DNA of 64,000 nt from contig NZ_QXGR01000002.1 in the NCBI RefSeq assembly GCF_003604195.1, positions 248,001 to 312,000 on the forward strand, written 5' to 3'. The translations under genes were made by a program, and so were the position numbers. This stretch comes from Simplicispira lacusdiani (GTDB lineage: Bacteria > Pseudomonadota > Gammaproteobacteria > Burkholderiales > Burkholderiaceae_C). Below, in pieces: positions 45,602-55,931 of this stretch. The notes below the pieces were generated by a model that did not search any database, was not told the origin of the DNA, and was given only the letters and a program-made list of their open reading frames with translations. The first letter of the stretch is position 1. The number at the start of each line of letters is the position of its first letter.

Positions 45602-46093
45602 ATGCGCCACAGCCTCAAGACCACCGCCTTCGCCCTCGCCTTCATCGCCACGGCCGCCAGCGCCGAAGGCGTGCGCACCGAGCGCAACATGTCGCTCGAC
45701 CTGGCCAACCAGATCGCCGCGCACACCGTCGCCGCCTGCACCGCCGGCGGCTACAACGTGACGGCCACCGTGGTGGACCGCGCCGGCACCGTGCGCGCCG
45801 TGCAGCGCGCCGACAACGCCGGCCCGCACACGCTCGAAGCCAGCCGCCTCAAGGCCTACACCTCGGCCTCGGCCAAGAACACCACGCTGGCCATCATGGA
45901 AGGCTCGCAGAAGAACCCCGCCGCCGCCAACCTGGGCCAGATCCCCGGCTACCTGCTGCTGGGCGGCGGCGTGCCGGTGAAGGTGGGCAACGAGGTCATC
46001 GGCGCCGTGGGCGTCGGCGGCGCGCCCGGCGGCCACCTGGATGAGCAGTGCGCCATGGCGGCAATCGCCAAGGTCCAGGATCAACTCAAGTAA
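45602..46093 (+). CDS. Secreted HbpS/GlcG-like protein (DUF336)
   Basis: A 163-residue protein with a signal peptide (cleaved near ASA, residue 21) and a GlcG/HbpS domain: ANQIAAHTVAACTAGGYNVTATVVDRAGTVRAVQRADNAGPHTLE, then GGGVPVKVGNEVIGAVGVGGAPGG. HbpS of Streptomyces binds heme and modulates a sensor kinase outside the cell. Here too the gene neighbours a two-component system. Heme binding is not shown by the sequence. A good GGAG site lies before the ATG. Confidence 0.85.
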   Translation: MRHSLKTTAFALAFIATAASAEGVRTERNMSLDLANQIAAHTVAACTAGGYNVTATVVDRAGTVRAVQRADNAGPHTLEASRLKAYTSASAKNTTLAIMEGSQKNPAAANLGQIPGYLLLGGGVPVKVGNEVIGAVGVGGAPGGHLDEQCAMAAIAKVQDQLK

Positions 46094-46106
46094 GCAGGCC
46101 CCCGCC

Positions 46107-46805
46107 ATGGCACAGCGCAAGCTTCTGTCCTGGGTCTTGCTGGCGGCGCCCCTGCTGCTGGTGCTGCCCGCACAGGCCCAGGTGGCACCCACGGCCAGCG
46201 AGATCGCGGCATACCAGGGTCTGCACGCCGCCGCCGCGCGCGGCGACACCGCCGGGCTGCAGCGCCTGCTGGCAGCACGGCCTGACGTGAATGCGCGCGA
46301 CGCCCATGGCCGCACGCCGCTGCACGTGGCCACCTTCGCGCGCCAGCGCGAGGCGGTGCGCCTGCTGGCCCAGGCGGGCGCGGCGCTCGACCTGCTGGAG
46401 AACGACCGCTACGACGCGGTCACCATCGCCGCCGTGGCCGATGACGAGGACACGCTGCGCCTGCTGCTGCAGCTGGGCGCCAGCGCCAGGCAGGTGACCA
46501 GCCGCTACGACGGCACCGCGCTCATCGCCGCCGCCCACCTGGGGCATGTGGGCGTGGTGCGCCAGCTCATCGCGGCCGGCGCGCCGCTGGACCATGTGAA
46601 CAACCTGCACTGGACGGCACTGATCGAATCCATCGTGCTCGGCGACGGCGGGCCGCGCCACCAGGCCACGCTGCAGGCGCTGCTCGACGCGGGCGCCAGC
46701 ACCCGGCTCGCCGACCGCCACGGCAACACGCCGCTGCAGCTCGCGCGTCAGCGCGGCTATGACGCCATGGTGAAGATGCTGGAGGCGGCCGGCGCACGCC
46801 CGTGA
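46107..46805 (+). CDS. Periplasmic ankyrin-repeat protein
   Basis: A 232-residue protein with a signal peptide (cleaved near AQA, residue 26) and about five ankyrin repeats (GLHAAAARGDTAGLQRLLAA, HGRTPLHVATFARQREAVRLL, and so on to HGNTPLQLARQRGYDAMVKML). It is likely a periplasmic protein-binding module. It lies 14 bp after the HbpS-like gene, so the two are cotranscribed and may interact; ankyrin proteins beside redox or heme proteins are common. Confidence 0.83.
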   Translation: MAQRKLLSWVLLAAPLLLVLPAQAQVAPTASEIAAYQGLHAAAARGDTAGLQRLLAARPDVNARDAHGRTPLHVATFARQREAVRLLAQAGAALDLLENDRYDAVTIAAVADDEDTLRLLLQLGASARQVTSRYDGTALIAAAHLGHVGVVRQLIAAGAPLDHVNNLHWTALIESIVLGDGGPRHQATLQALLDAGASTRLADRHGNTPLQLARQRGYDAMVKMLEAAGARP

Positions 46806-46818
46806 GGGCGGCGCAAAA

Positions 46819-46872
46819 CGCTATTGAATCAATAGCTGGTAGCGCTTATGGTTAAAGCGCCACAGGCCGATT

Positions 46873-46880
<8 letters not shown>
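46819..46880 (+). repeat. Family 1 repeat between ankyrin gene and dbpA
   Basis: Contains CGCTATTGAATCAATAGCTG, GTAGCGCTTATGGTTAAAGC and CACAGGCCGATTTCATTC. Its right end forms the stop codon of the minus-strand dbpA-like gene. Confidence 0.75.
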
Positions 46881-48291
<1,411 letters not shown>

Positions 48292-48370
48292 GGGCGGGAT
48301 TATCCGGCCCGGCCGGGATCCCGGTGGCTCCACCGCGCTGCGCGCGCCCCACGGCGCATGAAACGCCCCC

Positions 48371-48419
48371 AGGCCAGCGCCCGCGCGCAAGGGCCGCCGC
48401 CTCCGAGGGGTGTTCACCC
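48371..48419 (+). repeat. Family 2 repeat fragment
   Basis: CCAGGCCAGCGCCCGCGCGC followed by AAGGGCCGCCGCCTCCGAGG matches the start of family 2 copy b, then the similarity ends. It lies between dbpA and the DUF4010 gene. Confidence 0.5.
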
Positions 48420-49679
48420 CAGCAGGGCCATGACACCCACGAAGGCCAGGGTGTGCGCCACGATGCCCGGCGCCACGGCCAGCGCGTAGCGCCAGCCGCC
48501 GCTGGCCAGCGCCACCGCGCTCTTGCTCCCGGCGTGCACCAGCAGCGCCGCCATCAGGGCCTGCGCCACGACCGGCGCCATGGGGCTGGCCGGGCCGCCC
48601 TGCACCAACAGGGCGGCGGTCGCGGCGTGCACATCGGCCAGCGCGGCGAGCAGCGCGCCCACCAGCATGCCGGCATCCCCCTGCCAGCGCGTGAGCAACA
48701 GCACGCCCACTTGCACCGCCGTCAGCAGCGCCGCGATGAGGGCCGCATCGCGCAGCTTGAACATGGCCGTGTCGGGCGGGAGTTGAGGGCGGGCCGTTCC
48801 ATCCTCGGGGCCTGCAGTCGCACCCCGCACCCGCCACCAGCCCCAGGCACCCGCCACCACGGCCCCGGCGAGCGCCGGCGCCCAGAGCCGCGCCAGCCAG
48901 GCGGGCTGCACGGTGGCCGCGACCACCACGATCTGCGCCATGGTGGCCACGCACGACAGCACCGCCGCGCCGGCCTGCGCGCGCACCGCCACGGCGCCCT
49001 CGCGCGCCTCCAGGCCCAGGCTGGCGATGGTGGCGGTGCTGGAGACAAACCCCGAGGCCAGCGCCGACAGCGCCATGGCCTGGCGTGCCTGCAGCAGGCG
49101 GCGCCCCACGTGGGCCAGCGACTGGATCACCAGCAGCACCAGCAGCAGGCGCATGACGACGCGCGGATTCAGCAGCCCCTGCCACAGCGGCTCGTTCGGC
49201 ACCAGCGGCGCCACCAGCAGCAGCAGCGCCGCCAGGACGAGGCCGCTGCGCACCTCGCCCGGCTGCAGCCAGTCGCGGGAGAACTGGTGCAGGCTGTCCC
49301 GCGCCGCCAGCAGGCCCGTGGCGGCCACGGCCAGCGCGGCGGCGAGCATCTGGTCGCGCGCGCACAGCACGCCGATCAGGTAGGCCAGCAGCAGGGCGAT
49401 CTCGGTGGTCACGCCGGGGTCACCCGAGCGGTCGCGCGCATAGGCCGTGACCGCCAGCGCGGCGATGAAAACGCCCACCACGGCCACCAGCGCCGGCGAA
49501 CCGATCAGGGCCGCCGCCGCGCCGCTGAGCGAGGCCAGGGTGAACGAGCGCACGCCCGCGAGCGAGCGGAAAGGTCCGTCGCCCTTGCGCCGCTCGCGCT
49601 CGATGCCCATCAGCAAGCCGCAGCCCAGCGCGCTGGCCAGCACCGCCATGGCGGCCGAGAAATCGCCCCATTCCTGCAT
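48414..49679 (-). CDS. MgtC/DUF4010 membrane protein
   Basis: A 421-residue integral membrane protein. The N-terminal MgtC/SapB-type part (about 1-140) carries GCGLLMGIERERRKG and GVRSFTLASLSGAAAALIG. The C-terminal DUF4010 domain has a further six to eight helices (for example SALASGFVSSTATIASLG). MgtC-like proteins are linked to magnesium homeostasis and survival; this two-domain form has no proven function. ATG at 49679 chosen over farther upstream starts. Confidence 0.84.
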   Translation of the reverse strand: MQEWGDFSAAMAVLASALGCGLLMGIERERRKGDGPFRSLAGVRSFTLASLSGAAAALIGSPALVAVVGVFIAALAVTAYARDRSGDPGVTTEIALLLAYLIGVLCARDQMLAAALAVAATGLLAARDSLHQFSRDWLQPGEVRSGLVLAALLLLVAPLVPNEPLWQGLLNPRVVMRLLLVLLVIQSLAHVGRRLLQARQAMALSALASGFVSSTATIASLGLEAREGAVAVRAQAGAAVLSCVATMAQIVVVAATVQPAWLARLWAPALAGAVVAGAWGWWRVRGATAGPEDGTARPQLPPDTAMFKLRDAALIAALLTAVQVGVLLLTRWQGDAGMLVGALLAALADVHAATAALLVQGGPASPMAPVVAQALMAALLVHAGSKSAVALASGGWRYALAVAPGIVAHTLAFVGVMALLG

Positions 49680-49828
49680 GCACGCTCCCGCGAACCGTTC
49701 CTGGATATGCCCCGATGCTGCCAGAAACCAGGCCCGCGCGGCCTGCTGCGGCCGGGCTGGATGCGGATTTGTCCCAAGTCGCGCGCCCCGGCAATCGGCT
49801 ATAAACAAATCAACCAGTGCGGTGCTCC

Positions 49829-51898
49829 ATGCCAGACACATCGAACGATGCCCACACCCCGGCTGCCGGGGCACCCAGCGACTCCCTGCTGCGGCTGATC
49901 GCAGACTCCGTCCCCGCGCTGATGGCGTACTACGACCTGCCCAGCCTGCACTGCCGCTTCGCCAACCAGGGCTACGCCGCCTACAACGGCCACAGCACCG
50001 AATCCATCCTCGGCCTCACGGTCCGCGAGGCCATCGGCGAGAAGGCCTGGCAGGCGATCGAGCCCCACGTCGAGCGCTGCAAGCAGGGCGAGCGCGTGAA
50101 ATACGTGCGCGAACAGACACTGCCGAGTGGCGAGGCGCGCATGATCGAGGTCAACCTCATCCCCCACGTCATGCCGCCCGCGCAGCTCGTGGGCGCCTTC
50201 GTGCTGATCACCGACATCACCGAGCGCTGGCGCGCCGAGAACGCGGTGCGCCAGAGCGAGGAGCGCATGCGCAAGTTCGCGGCGGCCACCGACGAGGCCA
50301 TCGTGTTCCACCGTAACGGCCTCATCATCGACGGCAACGAGGCGCTGCAGCGGCTCACCGGCTACACCCTGCCCGAGGTGCTGGGTCTGTCGATCTTCAG
50401 CTTCATCACCCCCGAATGGCGGCCGGTGGCGCTGGAATACACGCGCAGCGGGCGCGAGGACCCCTACGAGGTCACCATCACCCACAAGGACGGCCGCACC
50501 ATCCCGGTCGAGGCGGTGGGCAAGACCATGCCCATGCACCACGCGGACTACCGCATCGTCGTGCTGCACGACATCACCGTGCGCAAGCAGGCGCAGGAAC
50601 GCGAGGCCTTCATCGCGCTGCACGATCCGCTCACGCAGTTGCCCAACCGGCGCCACCTGATGGAGCAGCTCGACCGCGTGCTCTCGCTGGCCCAGCGGCA
50701 GCGCGGGCGCGCCGCCGTGCTGTTCGTCGACCTGGACCACTTCAAGACCGTGAACGACTCGCTCGGCCACCACGCGGGCGACCAGTTGCTGTGCGACGTG
50801 GCCGCGCGCATCAAGCAGTGCGTGCGCGAGGCCGACATGGTGGCCCGCCTGGGCGGCGACGAGTTCGTGGTCGTGCTCGCGGATATCCACGGCCCCGACG
50901 ACGCCGCCCATGTGGCCGACAAGCTGCTCGAAGCCATGCACGGCGCGTTCACGCTCGACAACCAGCCGGTCACCATGTCGCCCTCGATCGGCATCAGCCT
51001 CTTCCCGGACGACGGCAGCACCGGCGACGTGCTGCTGCGCTGCGCCGACGCCGCCATGTACCACGCCAAGGAGAACGGGCGCGGCAACCGCCAGTTCTTC
51101 CAGCCCGGCATGGACGGCCGCGCCATGGAGGTGCTGCAGCAGGAACGCCAGCTGCGCGCGGCCATCACCAGCCACGCCTTCGTGCTGCACTACCAGCCCC
51201 AGATGAGCCTGCGGGACGGATCGCTCCAGGGCTTCGAGGCCCTGGTGCGCTGGAACCACCCCGAACGCGGCCTGGTCGGTCCGGACGAATTCATCGGTTT
51301 CGCCGAATCGCGCGGCCTCATCGCGCCCATCGGCCGCTGGGTGCTGCACGAGGCCTGCCGCCAGCTCAAGGCCTGGCAGGACGAAGGGCTGGCCCAGGTG
51401 CCCATGGCCGTGAACCTGTCGGCGCTGGAATTCCGCCAGCGCGACCTGGTGGGCGAGATCGCGGCCGTGCTGCGCTCCACCGGCCTGCCGCCGCGCTTCC
51501 TGGAGATCGAGCTCACCGAATCGGTGCTGATGCACCAGACCGGCCCCGTGCTCGACACGCTCAACGCCATCCAGGCGCTGGGCGTGGGCGTGTCGGTGGA
51601 CGACTTCGGCACCGGCTACTCGTCGCTGGCCTACCTCAAGCGCTACCCCATCGACAAGCTCAAGATCGACCGCTCCTTCGTCATGGACACGCCCGGCGAC
51701 GCCGACGACGTGGCCATCGTCACCGCCATCATCCAGATGGGCCACAGCCTGCAGCTCAAGACCGTGGCCGAGGGCGTGGAAACCGCCGCGCAGATGGAAC
51801 TGCTGCGGCAGCTGGGCTGCGACCTGGTGCAGGGCTTCCTGATTTCGGTGCCGATGGATGCGCAGGACACCCGCCGCTGGCTGACGCGCCCGGAGTGA
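49829..51898 (+). CDS. PAS-PAS-GGDEF-EAL cyclic-di-GMP enzyme
   Basis: A 689-residue cytoplasmic signalling protein. Two PAS domains (about 20-140 and 150-265) are followed by a GGDEF domain with intact GGDEF at 342-346 and an inhibitory I-site READ five residues earlier. The EAL domain has EAL at 470-472 and conserved NLSALEF, ELTESV, DDFGTGYSSL and KIDRSFV. Both catalytic centres look active, so it may make or break c-di-GMP depending on signal. It stands alone, divergent from the MgtC gene. Confidence 0.92.
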   Translation: MPDTSNDAHTPAAGAPSDSLLRLIADSVPALMAYYDLPSLHCRFANQGYAAYNGHSTESILGLTVREAIGEKAWQAIEPHVERCKQGERVKYVREQTLPSGEARMIEVNLIPHVMPPAQLVGAFVLITDITERWRAENAVRQSEERMRKFAAATDEAIVFHRNGLIIDGNEALQRLTGYTLPEVLGLSIFSFITPEWRPVALEYTRSGREDPYEVTITHKDGRTIPVEAVGKTMPMHHADYRIVVLHDITVRKQAQEREAFIALHDPLTQLPNRRHLMEQLDRVLSLAQRQRGRAAVLFVDLDHFKTVNDSLGHHAGDQLLCDVAARIKQCVREADMVARLGGDEFVVVLADIHGPDDAAHVADKLLEAMHGAFTLDNQPVTMSPSIGISLFPDDGSTGDVLLRCADAAMYHAKENGRGNRQFFQPGMDGRAMEVLQQERQLRAAITSHAFVLHYQPQMSLRDGSLQGFEALVRWNHPERGLVGPDEFIGFAESRGLIAPIGRWVLHEACRQLKAWQDEGLAQVPMAVNLSALEFRQRDLVGEIAAVLRSTGLPPRFLEIELTESVLMHQTGPVLDTLNAIQALGVGVSVDDFGTGYSSLAYLKRYPIDKLKIDRSFVMDTPGDADDVAIVTAIIQMGHSLQLKTVAEGVETAAQMELLRQLGCDLVQGFLISVPMDAQDTRRWLTRPE

Positions 51899-51940
51899 CG
51901 GTGTCACACGCCGGTGTCCGCGCTTGTGGACAATAGGCCC

Positions 51941-53422
51941 ATGCCCCAGATCCCCGACTTCATCGCCCCGACCCGCCACACCGACCCCGCCGATGCCCTG
52001 GCCCAGGTGCAGCGCATCTACCAGCAGCAGATCGAACACCTGCGCGGCGCCATGCAGCGCTTCGTGGCCGGCGAGACGCCAGACGCGCCGGTGCGCGCGT
52101 TCTACCCCTTCGTGCGCGTGCACACCACCACCGTGGCGCGCGCCGACAGCAAGCTGGCCTACGGCTTCGTCGAGGGCCCGGGACGCTACGAGACCACGCT
52201 GACGCGGCCCGACCTGTTCTCCGACTACTACGAGGAACAGTTCCGCCTGCTGCGGCGCAGCCACGGCGTGGCGCTGGAGGTGGGCACGAGCACGCACCCG
52301 ATCCCGATCCACTTCTCGTTCGCCGAGCACGACCATGTCGAAGGCCAGCTGGGCCCCGAGCGGCGCATGCTGATGCGCGACCTGTTCGACCTGCCCGACC
52401 TCGCCGCCATGGACGATGGCATCGCCAACGGCACGCGCCAGCACCGCCCCGGCGAGGCCCAGCCGCTGTCGCTGTTCACCGCGCCGCGCGTGGACTATTC
52501 GCTGCACCGCCTGCGCCACTACACGGGCACGGCGCCCGAGTGGTTCCAGAACTTCGTGCTGTTCACCAACTACCAGTTCTACATCGACGAGTTCGTGCGC
52601 CTGGGCCACGCCGAGATGGCCAAGCCCGACAGCGAGTACATCGCCTTCATCGAACCGGGCAACGTGGTCACGCGCCGCGTGGGCCTCGCCGCCGAACCCG
52701 GTGACGAGCTGGGCGCGCCGCCGCCGCGCCTGCCGCAGATGCCGGCCTACCACCTGATGCGCGCGGACCGCAGCGGCATCACCATGGTGAACATCGGCGT
52801 GGGCCCGGCCAACGCCAAGACCATCACCGACCACATCGCCGTGCTGCGCCCGCACGCCTGGCTCATGCTGGGCCACTGCGCCGGCCTGCGCAACAGCCAG
52901 CAGCTGGGCGACTACGTGCTGGCCCACGCCTATGTGCGCGAGGACCATGTGCTCGACGAGGACCTGCCTCTGTGGGTGCCCATTCCCGCGCTGGCCGAGA
53001 TCCAGGTGGCGCTGGAGCAGGCCGTGGCCGACGTCACGCGCATGGGCCGCGACGAACTCAAGCGCATCATGCGCACCGGCACCGTGGCCAGCACCGACAA
53101 CCGCAACTGGGAGCTGCTGCCCGACAACCTGCCCCAGCGCCGCTTCAGCCAGAGCCGCGCCGTGGCGCTGGACATGGAAAGCGCCACCATCGCCGCCAAC
53201 GGCTTCCGCTTCCGCGTGCCCTACGGCACGCTCCTGTGCGTGAGCGACAAGCCGCTGCACGGCGAGATCAAGCTGCCCGGCATGGCCAACCACTTCTACC
53301 GCGAGCGCGTGGACCAGCACCTGCGCATCGGCATGCGCGCCATCGACATCCTGCGCGAGGGCGGCGTGGACCGCCTGCACAGCCGCAAGCTGCGCAGCTT
53401 CGCCGAAGTGGCGTTCCAGTGA
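51941..53422 (+). CDS. amn: AMP nucleosidase
   Basis: A 493-residue enzyme that splits AMP to adenine and ribose-5-phosphate. The N-terminal regulatory domain (about 1-185) includes YPFVRVHTTTVARADSKLAYGFVEGPGRYETTLTRP. The C-terminal nucleoside-phosphorylase-like domain holds NIGVGPANAKTITDHIAVLRP, MLGHCAGLR and the substrate-binding ALDMESATIAANGFRFRVPYGTLLCVSDKPLHG. Length fits the family. It follows the c-di-GMP gene by 42 bp; a shared theme of nucleotide turnover is not proven. Confidence 0.93.
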   Translation: MPQIPDFIAPTRHTDPADALAQVQRIYQQQIEHLRGAMQRFVAGETPDAPVRAFYPFVRVHTTTVARADSKLAYGFVEGPGRYETTLTRPDLFSDYYEEQFRLLRRSHGVALEVGTSTHPIPIHFSFAEHDHVEGQLGPERRMLMRDLFDLPDLAAMDDGIANGTRQHRPGEAQPLSLFTAPRVDYSLHRLRHYTGTAPEWFQNFVLFTNYQFYIDEFVRLGHAEMAKPDSEYIAFIEPGNVVTRRVGLAAEPGDELGAPPPRLPQMPAYHLMRADRSGITMVNIGVGPANAKTITDHIAVLRPHAWLMLGHCAGLRNSQQLGDYVLAHAYVREDHVLDEDLPLWVPIPALAEIQVALEQAVADVTRMGRDELKRIMRTGTVASTDNRNWELLPDNLPQRRFSQSRAVALDMESATIAANGFRFRVPYGTLLCVSDKPLHGEIKLPGMANHFYRERVDQHLRIGMRAIDILREGGVDRLHSRKLRSFAEVAFQ

Positions 53423-53489
53423 GCCTCGGAGCGCCGATCCATGCGGCCTTCAAAGGGATAATGAGCGATCAACTGTCTGACAGAGGGCG

Positions 53490-54647
53490 ATGCAACTGGA
53501 CTTCCTGACCCTGCTGGCCACCACGGCCATCAGCCTGTTCATGATCTCGGCGTCGCTGCCGCTCATCATGGGCCGGAACATCAGCGCCGCCGCCCGCTAC
53601 GTGCAGGCCAGCCTGCTGCTGCAGGCCCTGGCCTGGGCGGCCATCATCGCCTCCACCTACGTCCCCGCCACGCTGGCCGACCGCATCATCTCCACCATCT
53701 CCATCGGCTGCGGTTCGGCGGCTCAGTGGATGAACTACCGCGCCCTGGCCGGCTGGCTAGGCCCCCGGCCCTGGCCGCGCCTGCTGCTGGTGCTGGTGGC
53801 AGCCACGCCGCTGGGCTACTTCCTCGGCTTCGACAGCTACGCCTTCCGCGTCGGCTGGGCCAACGTTCTGCTGGCCGCCGTGACGCTGCTGGTGGCCCGC
53901 GCCACGCTGCAACCACAACGGCCTGCGGAGGCGGGATGGCGCAGGTTGATCCTATTCAGCATGCTGACCATGGCGGGCCTGACCCTGGCGCGCGGCATCG
54001 TGGGCGCCTTCACCGACCAATACCCCAGCTTTCGCACACCCCATCCGGTCAACTTGGCCTTTGCATTGGGAGCCTGCGTGACGGTGATACTCAACACCAT
54101 CGCCATGCTGGTGGCCTGGCGCGATGAGGCCGAGTTCAAGCTGCGCGAGCTGGCGGTGACCGACCCGCTCACCGGCCTGCCGAACCGGCGCGGTTTCGAG
54201 GAGCGCGCCCAGGCCATGCTGGCGCACGCCCGGCGCCACGAGCTGCCGCTCACGGCCCTCATGCTCGACCTCGACCATTTCAAGCAGGTCAACGACCTGC
54301 ATGGCCACGAGGTGGGCGACCATGCGCTGGAGTTGTTCGCGCGGCTGCTCAAGGACACGCGCCGCAACGGCGACCTGGCCGCCCGCCTCGGCGGCGAGGA
54401 GTTCTGCCTGCTGCTGCACGACGACACCTCGGCCGGCCTGCCGCTGGACCAGCGCCTGCGCCAACGCCTGCGGCTGGCGGCGCCCGCCGAACTGGGCCTG
54501 GCGCTGGACTTCAGCGCTGGCATGGCCGCGCTGCGGCCCGACGATACCGGCATCCTGTCGCTGCTGGCGCGCGCCGATGCCGCGCTCTACGAGGCCAAGA
54601 CCGCCGGACGCGGGCGCCTGTGCAACGCCGCGCCCATTCGCTCCTGA
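53490..54647 (+). CDS. Membrane-bound diguanylate cyclase
   Basis: A 385-residue protein with six to seven N-terminal helices (about 5-210) and a C-terminal GGDEF domain. The active site is GGEEF at 301-305, an accepted active form, with an I-site RNGD five residues earlier for product inhibition. It makes c-di-GMP in response to an unknown membrane signal. The stop codon TGA belongs to the left end of a family 1 repeat. Confidence 0.9.
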   Translation: MQLDFLTLLATTAISLFMISASLPLIMGRNISAAARYVQASLLLQALAWAAIIASTYVPATLADRIISTISIGCGSAAQWMNYRALAGWLGPRPWPRLLLVLVAATPLGYFLGFDSYAFRVGWANVLLAAVTLLVARATLQPQRPAEAGWRRLILFSMLTMAGLTLARGIVGAFTDQYPSFRTPHPVNLAFALGACVTVILNTIAMLVAWRDEAEFKLRELAVTDPLTGLPNRRGFEERAQAMLAHARRHELPLTALMLDLDHFKQVNDLHGHEVGDHALELFARLLKDTRRNGDLAARLGGEEFCLLLHDDTSAGLPLDQRLRQRLRLAAPAELGLALDFSAGMAALRPDDTGILSLLARADAALYEAKTAGRGRLCNAAPIRS

Positions 54648-54699
54648 TTCAATAGCTGACAGCGCTTACCACAAGGGCGCTACAGCCATTTTTTTATTG
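54644..54699 (+). repeat. Family 1 repeat supplying two stop codons
   Basis: Contains CTGATTCAATAGCTGACAGC, GCTTACCACAAGGGCGCTAC and AGCCATTTTTTTATTGCATA. The left end gives the TGA of the diguanylate cyclase gene, and the right end gives the TAA (complement of TTA) of ackA on the other strand. Confidence 0.8.
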
Positions 54700-55926
54700 C
54701 ATATTTCCCGCCCATGCGCCGGCCTCCGGCCCGCCATCGTCACGCGGGTGCAGCAGGCGCGCCGCCTCGCGCGCGGCCACGCGGCCTTCGTCGGTGGGCA
54801 CGACCCAGACCTCGACGGCGCTGTCCGGCGCATGGATGGCGTGGGCGGCATCACCCCGGGCCTGGGCGTTGCGCGCGGCGTCCATGCGCACGCCCATCCA
54901 GCCCAGCCGCTCGCACACCTCGGCGCGCAGCGCGGCGTCGTTCTCGCCGATGCCGCCGCTGAAGGCCAGCAGGTCCAGCCCCTCCATGCAGGCCGCCATG
55001 GCGCCGGCCTCGCGCACCACGCGGTAGGTGAACTGGTCGATGGCGCGCCGCGCCGCCACGCTGCCGTCGGCGCGCAGCCGGCGCATGTCGGCCGAGATGC
55101 CCGAGACGCCCAGCAGCCCGCTCTGCTTGTAAAGCAGCTTCTGGATGCGGTCGTGGTCCCAGCCCTGCTCCATGAGGTAGAGCAGCACGCCGGCGTCGAG
55201 CGTGCCGCTGCGCGTGCCCATCATCAGCCCGTCGAGCGCCGAAAAACCCATGGTGGTGGCCACGCTGCGCCCGCCGCGCGCGGCGCACAGGCTGGCGCCG
55301 TTGCCCAGGTGGGCCATGAGCACGCGGCCGCGCGCGCGCGGCGTGCGTTCGAGCAGCGTGTCCATGAGGTAGTGGTACGACAGGCCATGGAAGCCGTAGC
55401 GTCGCACGCCTTGTCCGGTCAGCGTGGACGGCAGCGCGAAGGCGCTCGCCACCTCGGGCAGGCCGGCGTGGAAGGCGGTGTCGAAGCAGGCCACCTGGGG
55501 CAGTGCCGGGAAGGCCTGGCGGAACGAGCGGATGCCCGCGAGGTTGTGCGGCTGGTGCAGCGGCGCCAGCGAGTTGAGAAGCGCCAGGCGTTCGAGCACC
55601 GCGTCGGTGACGAGCACGCTGTCCTGGAAATCCTCGCCGCCGTGCACCACGCGGTGCGCCACGGCCGCGATGGCGGGCGCGCCCTCCAGGTCGGACAGCA
55701 GCGCACGCAGACGCTCCAGCGCCTGCAGGAAAGGCGTCTCGCCCGGGCCGCTGACGGCCTGGCGGCGCGCCGCGCCGGCGAAGGTCCAGCCCATCTCGGG
55801 CTGGCCGCCGGGCTCCAGGCCCTCGATGCAGCCGCTGAGCACGCTGGGCTGCACCTGCCCGCCGATCAGGGGGTGCAGCGAGAACTTGAGCGAGGACGAC
55901 CCCGCATTGACGGACAGGATGGCCAT
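54694..55926 (-). CDS. ackA: Acetate kinase
   Basis: A 410-residue acetate kinase. Motifs: N-terminal NAGSSSLKF, HRVVHGGEDF, FDTAFHAGLPE, RRYGFHGLSYHYL, HLGNGASLCA and TMGFSALDGLMMGTR, then FSGGIGEND. It converts acetyl phosphate and ADP to acetate and ATP, or the reverse. ATG at 55926 preferred over an upstream GTG. It lies directly after the MaoC-PTA fusion gene with overlap at the alternative start, and the C-terminal end runs into a family 1 repeat. Confidence 0.93.
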   Translation of the reverse strand: MAILSVNAGSSSLKFSLHPLIGGQVQPSVLSGCIEGLEPGGQPEMGWTFAGAARRQAVSGPGETPFLQALERLRALLSDLEGAPAIAAVAHRVVHGGEDFQDSVLVTDAVLERLALLNSLAPLHQPHNLAGIRSFRQAFPALPQVACFDTAFHAGLPEVASAFALPSTLTGQGVRRYGFHGLSYHYLMDTLLERTPRARGRVLMAHLGNGASLCAARGGRSVATTMGFSALDGLMMGTRSGTLDAGVLLYLMEQGWDHDRIQKLLYKQSGLLGVSGISADMRRLRADGSVAARRAIDQFTYRVVREAGAMAACMEGLDLLAFSGGIGENDAALRAEVCERLGWMGVRMDAARNAQARGDAAHAIHAPDSAVEVWVVPTDEGRVAAREAARLLHPRDDGGPEAGAWAGNMQ

Positions 55927-55931
55927 GGGAT

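Noticed and set aside
49799..53380. Minus-strand open frame of 1193 codons
   Set aside because: Antisense to two solid genes (PAS-GGDEF-EAL and amn); its translation is His/Val/Gln-rich without any family motif.
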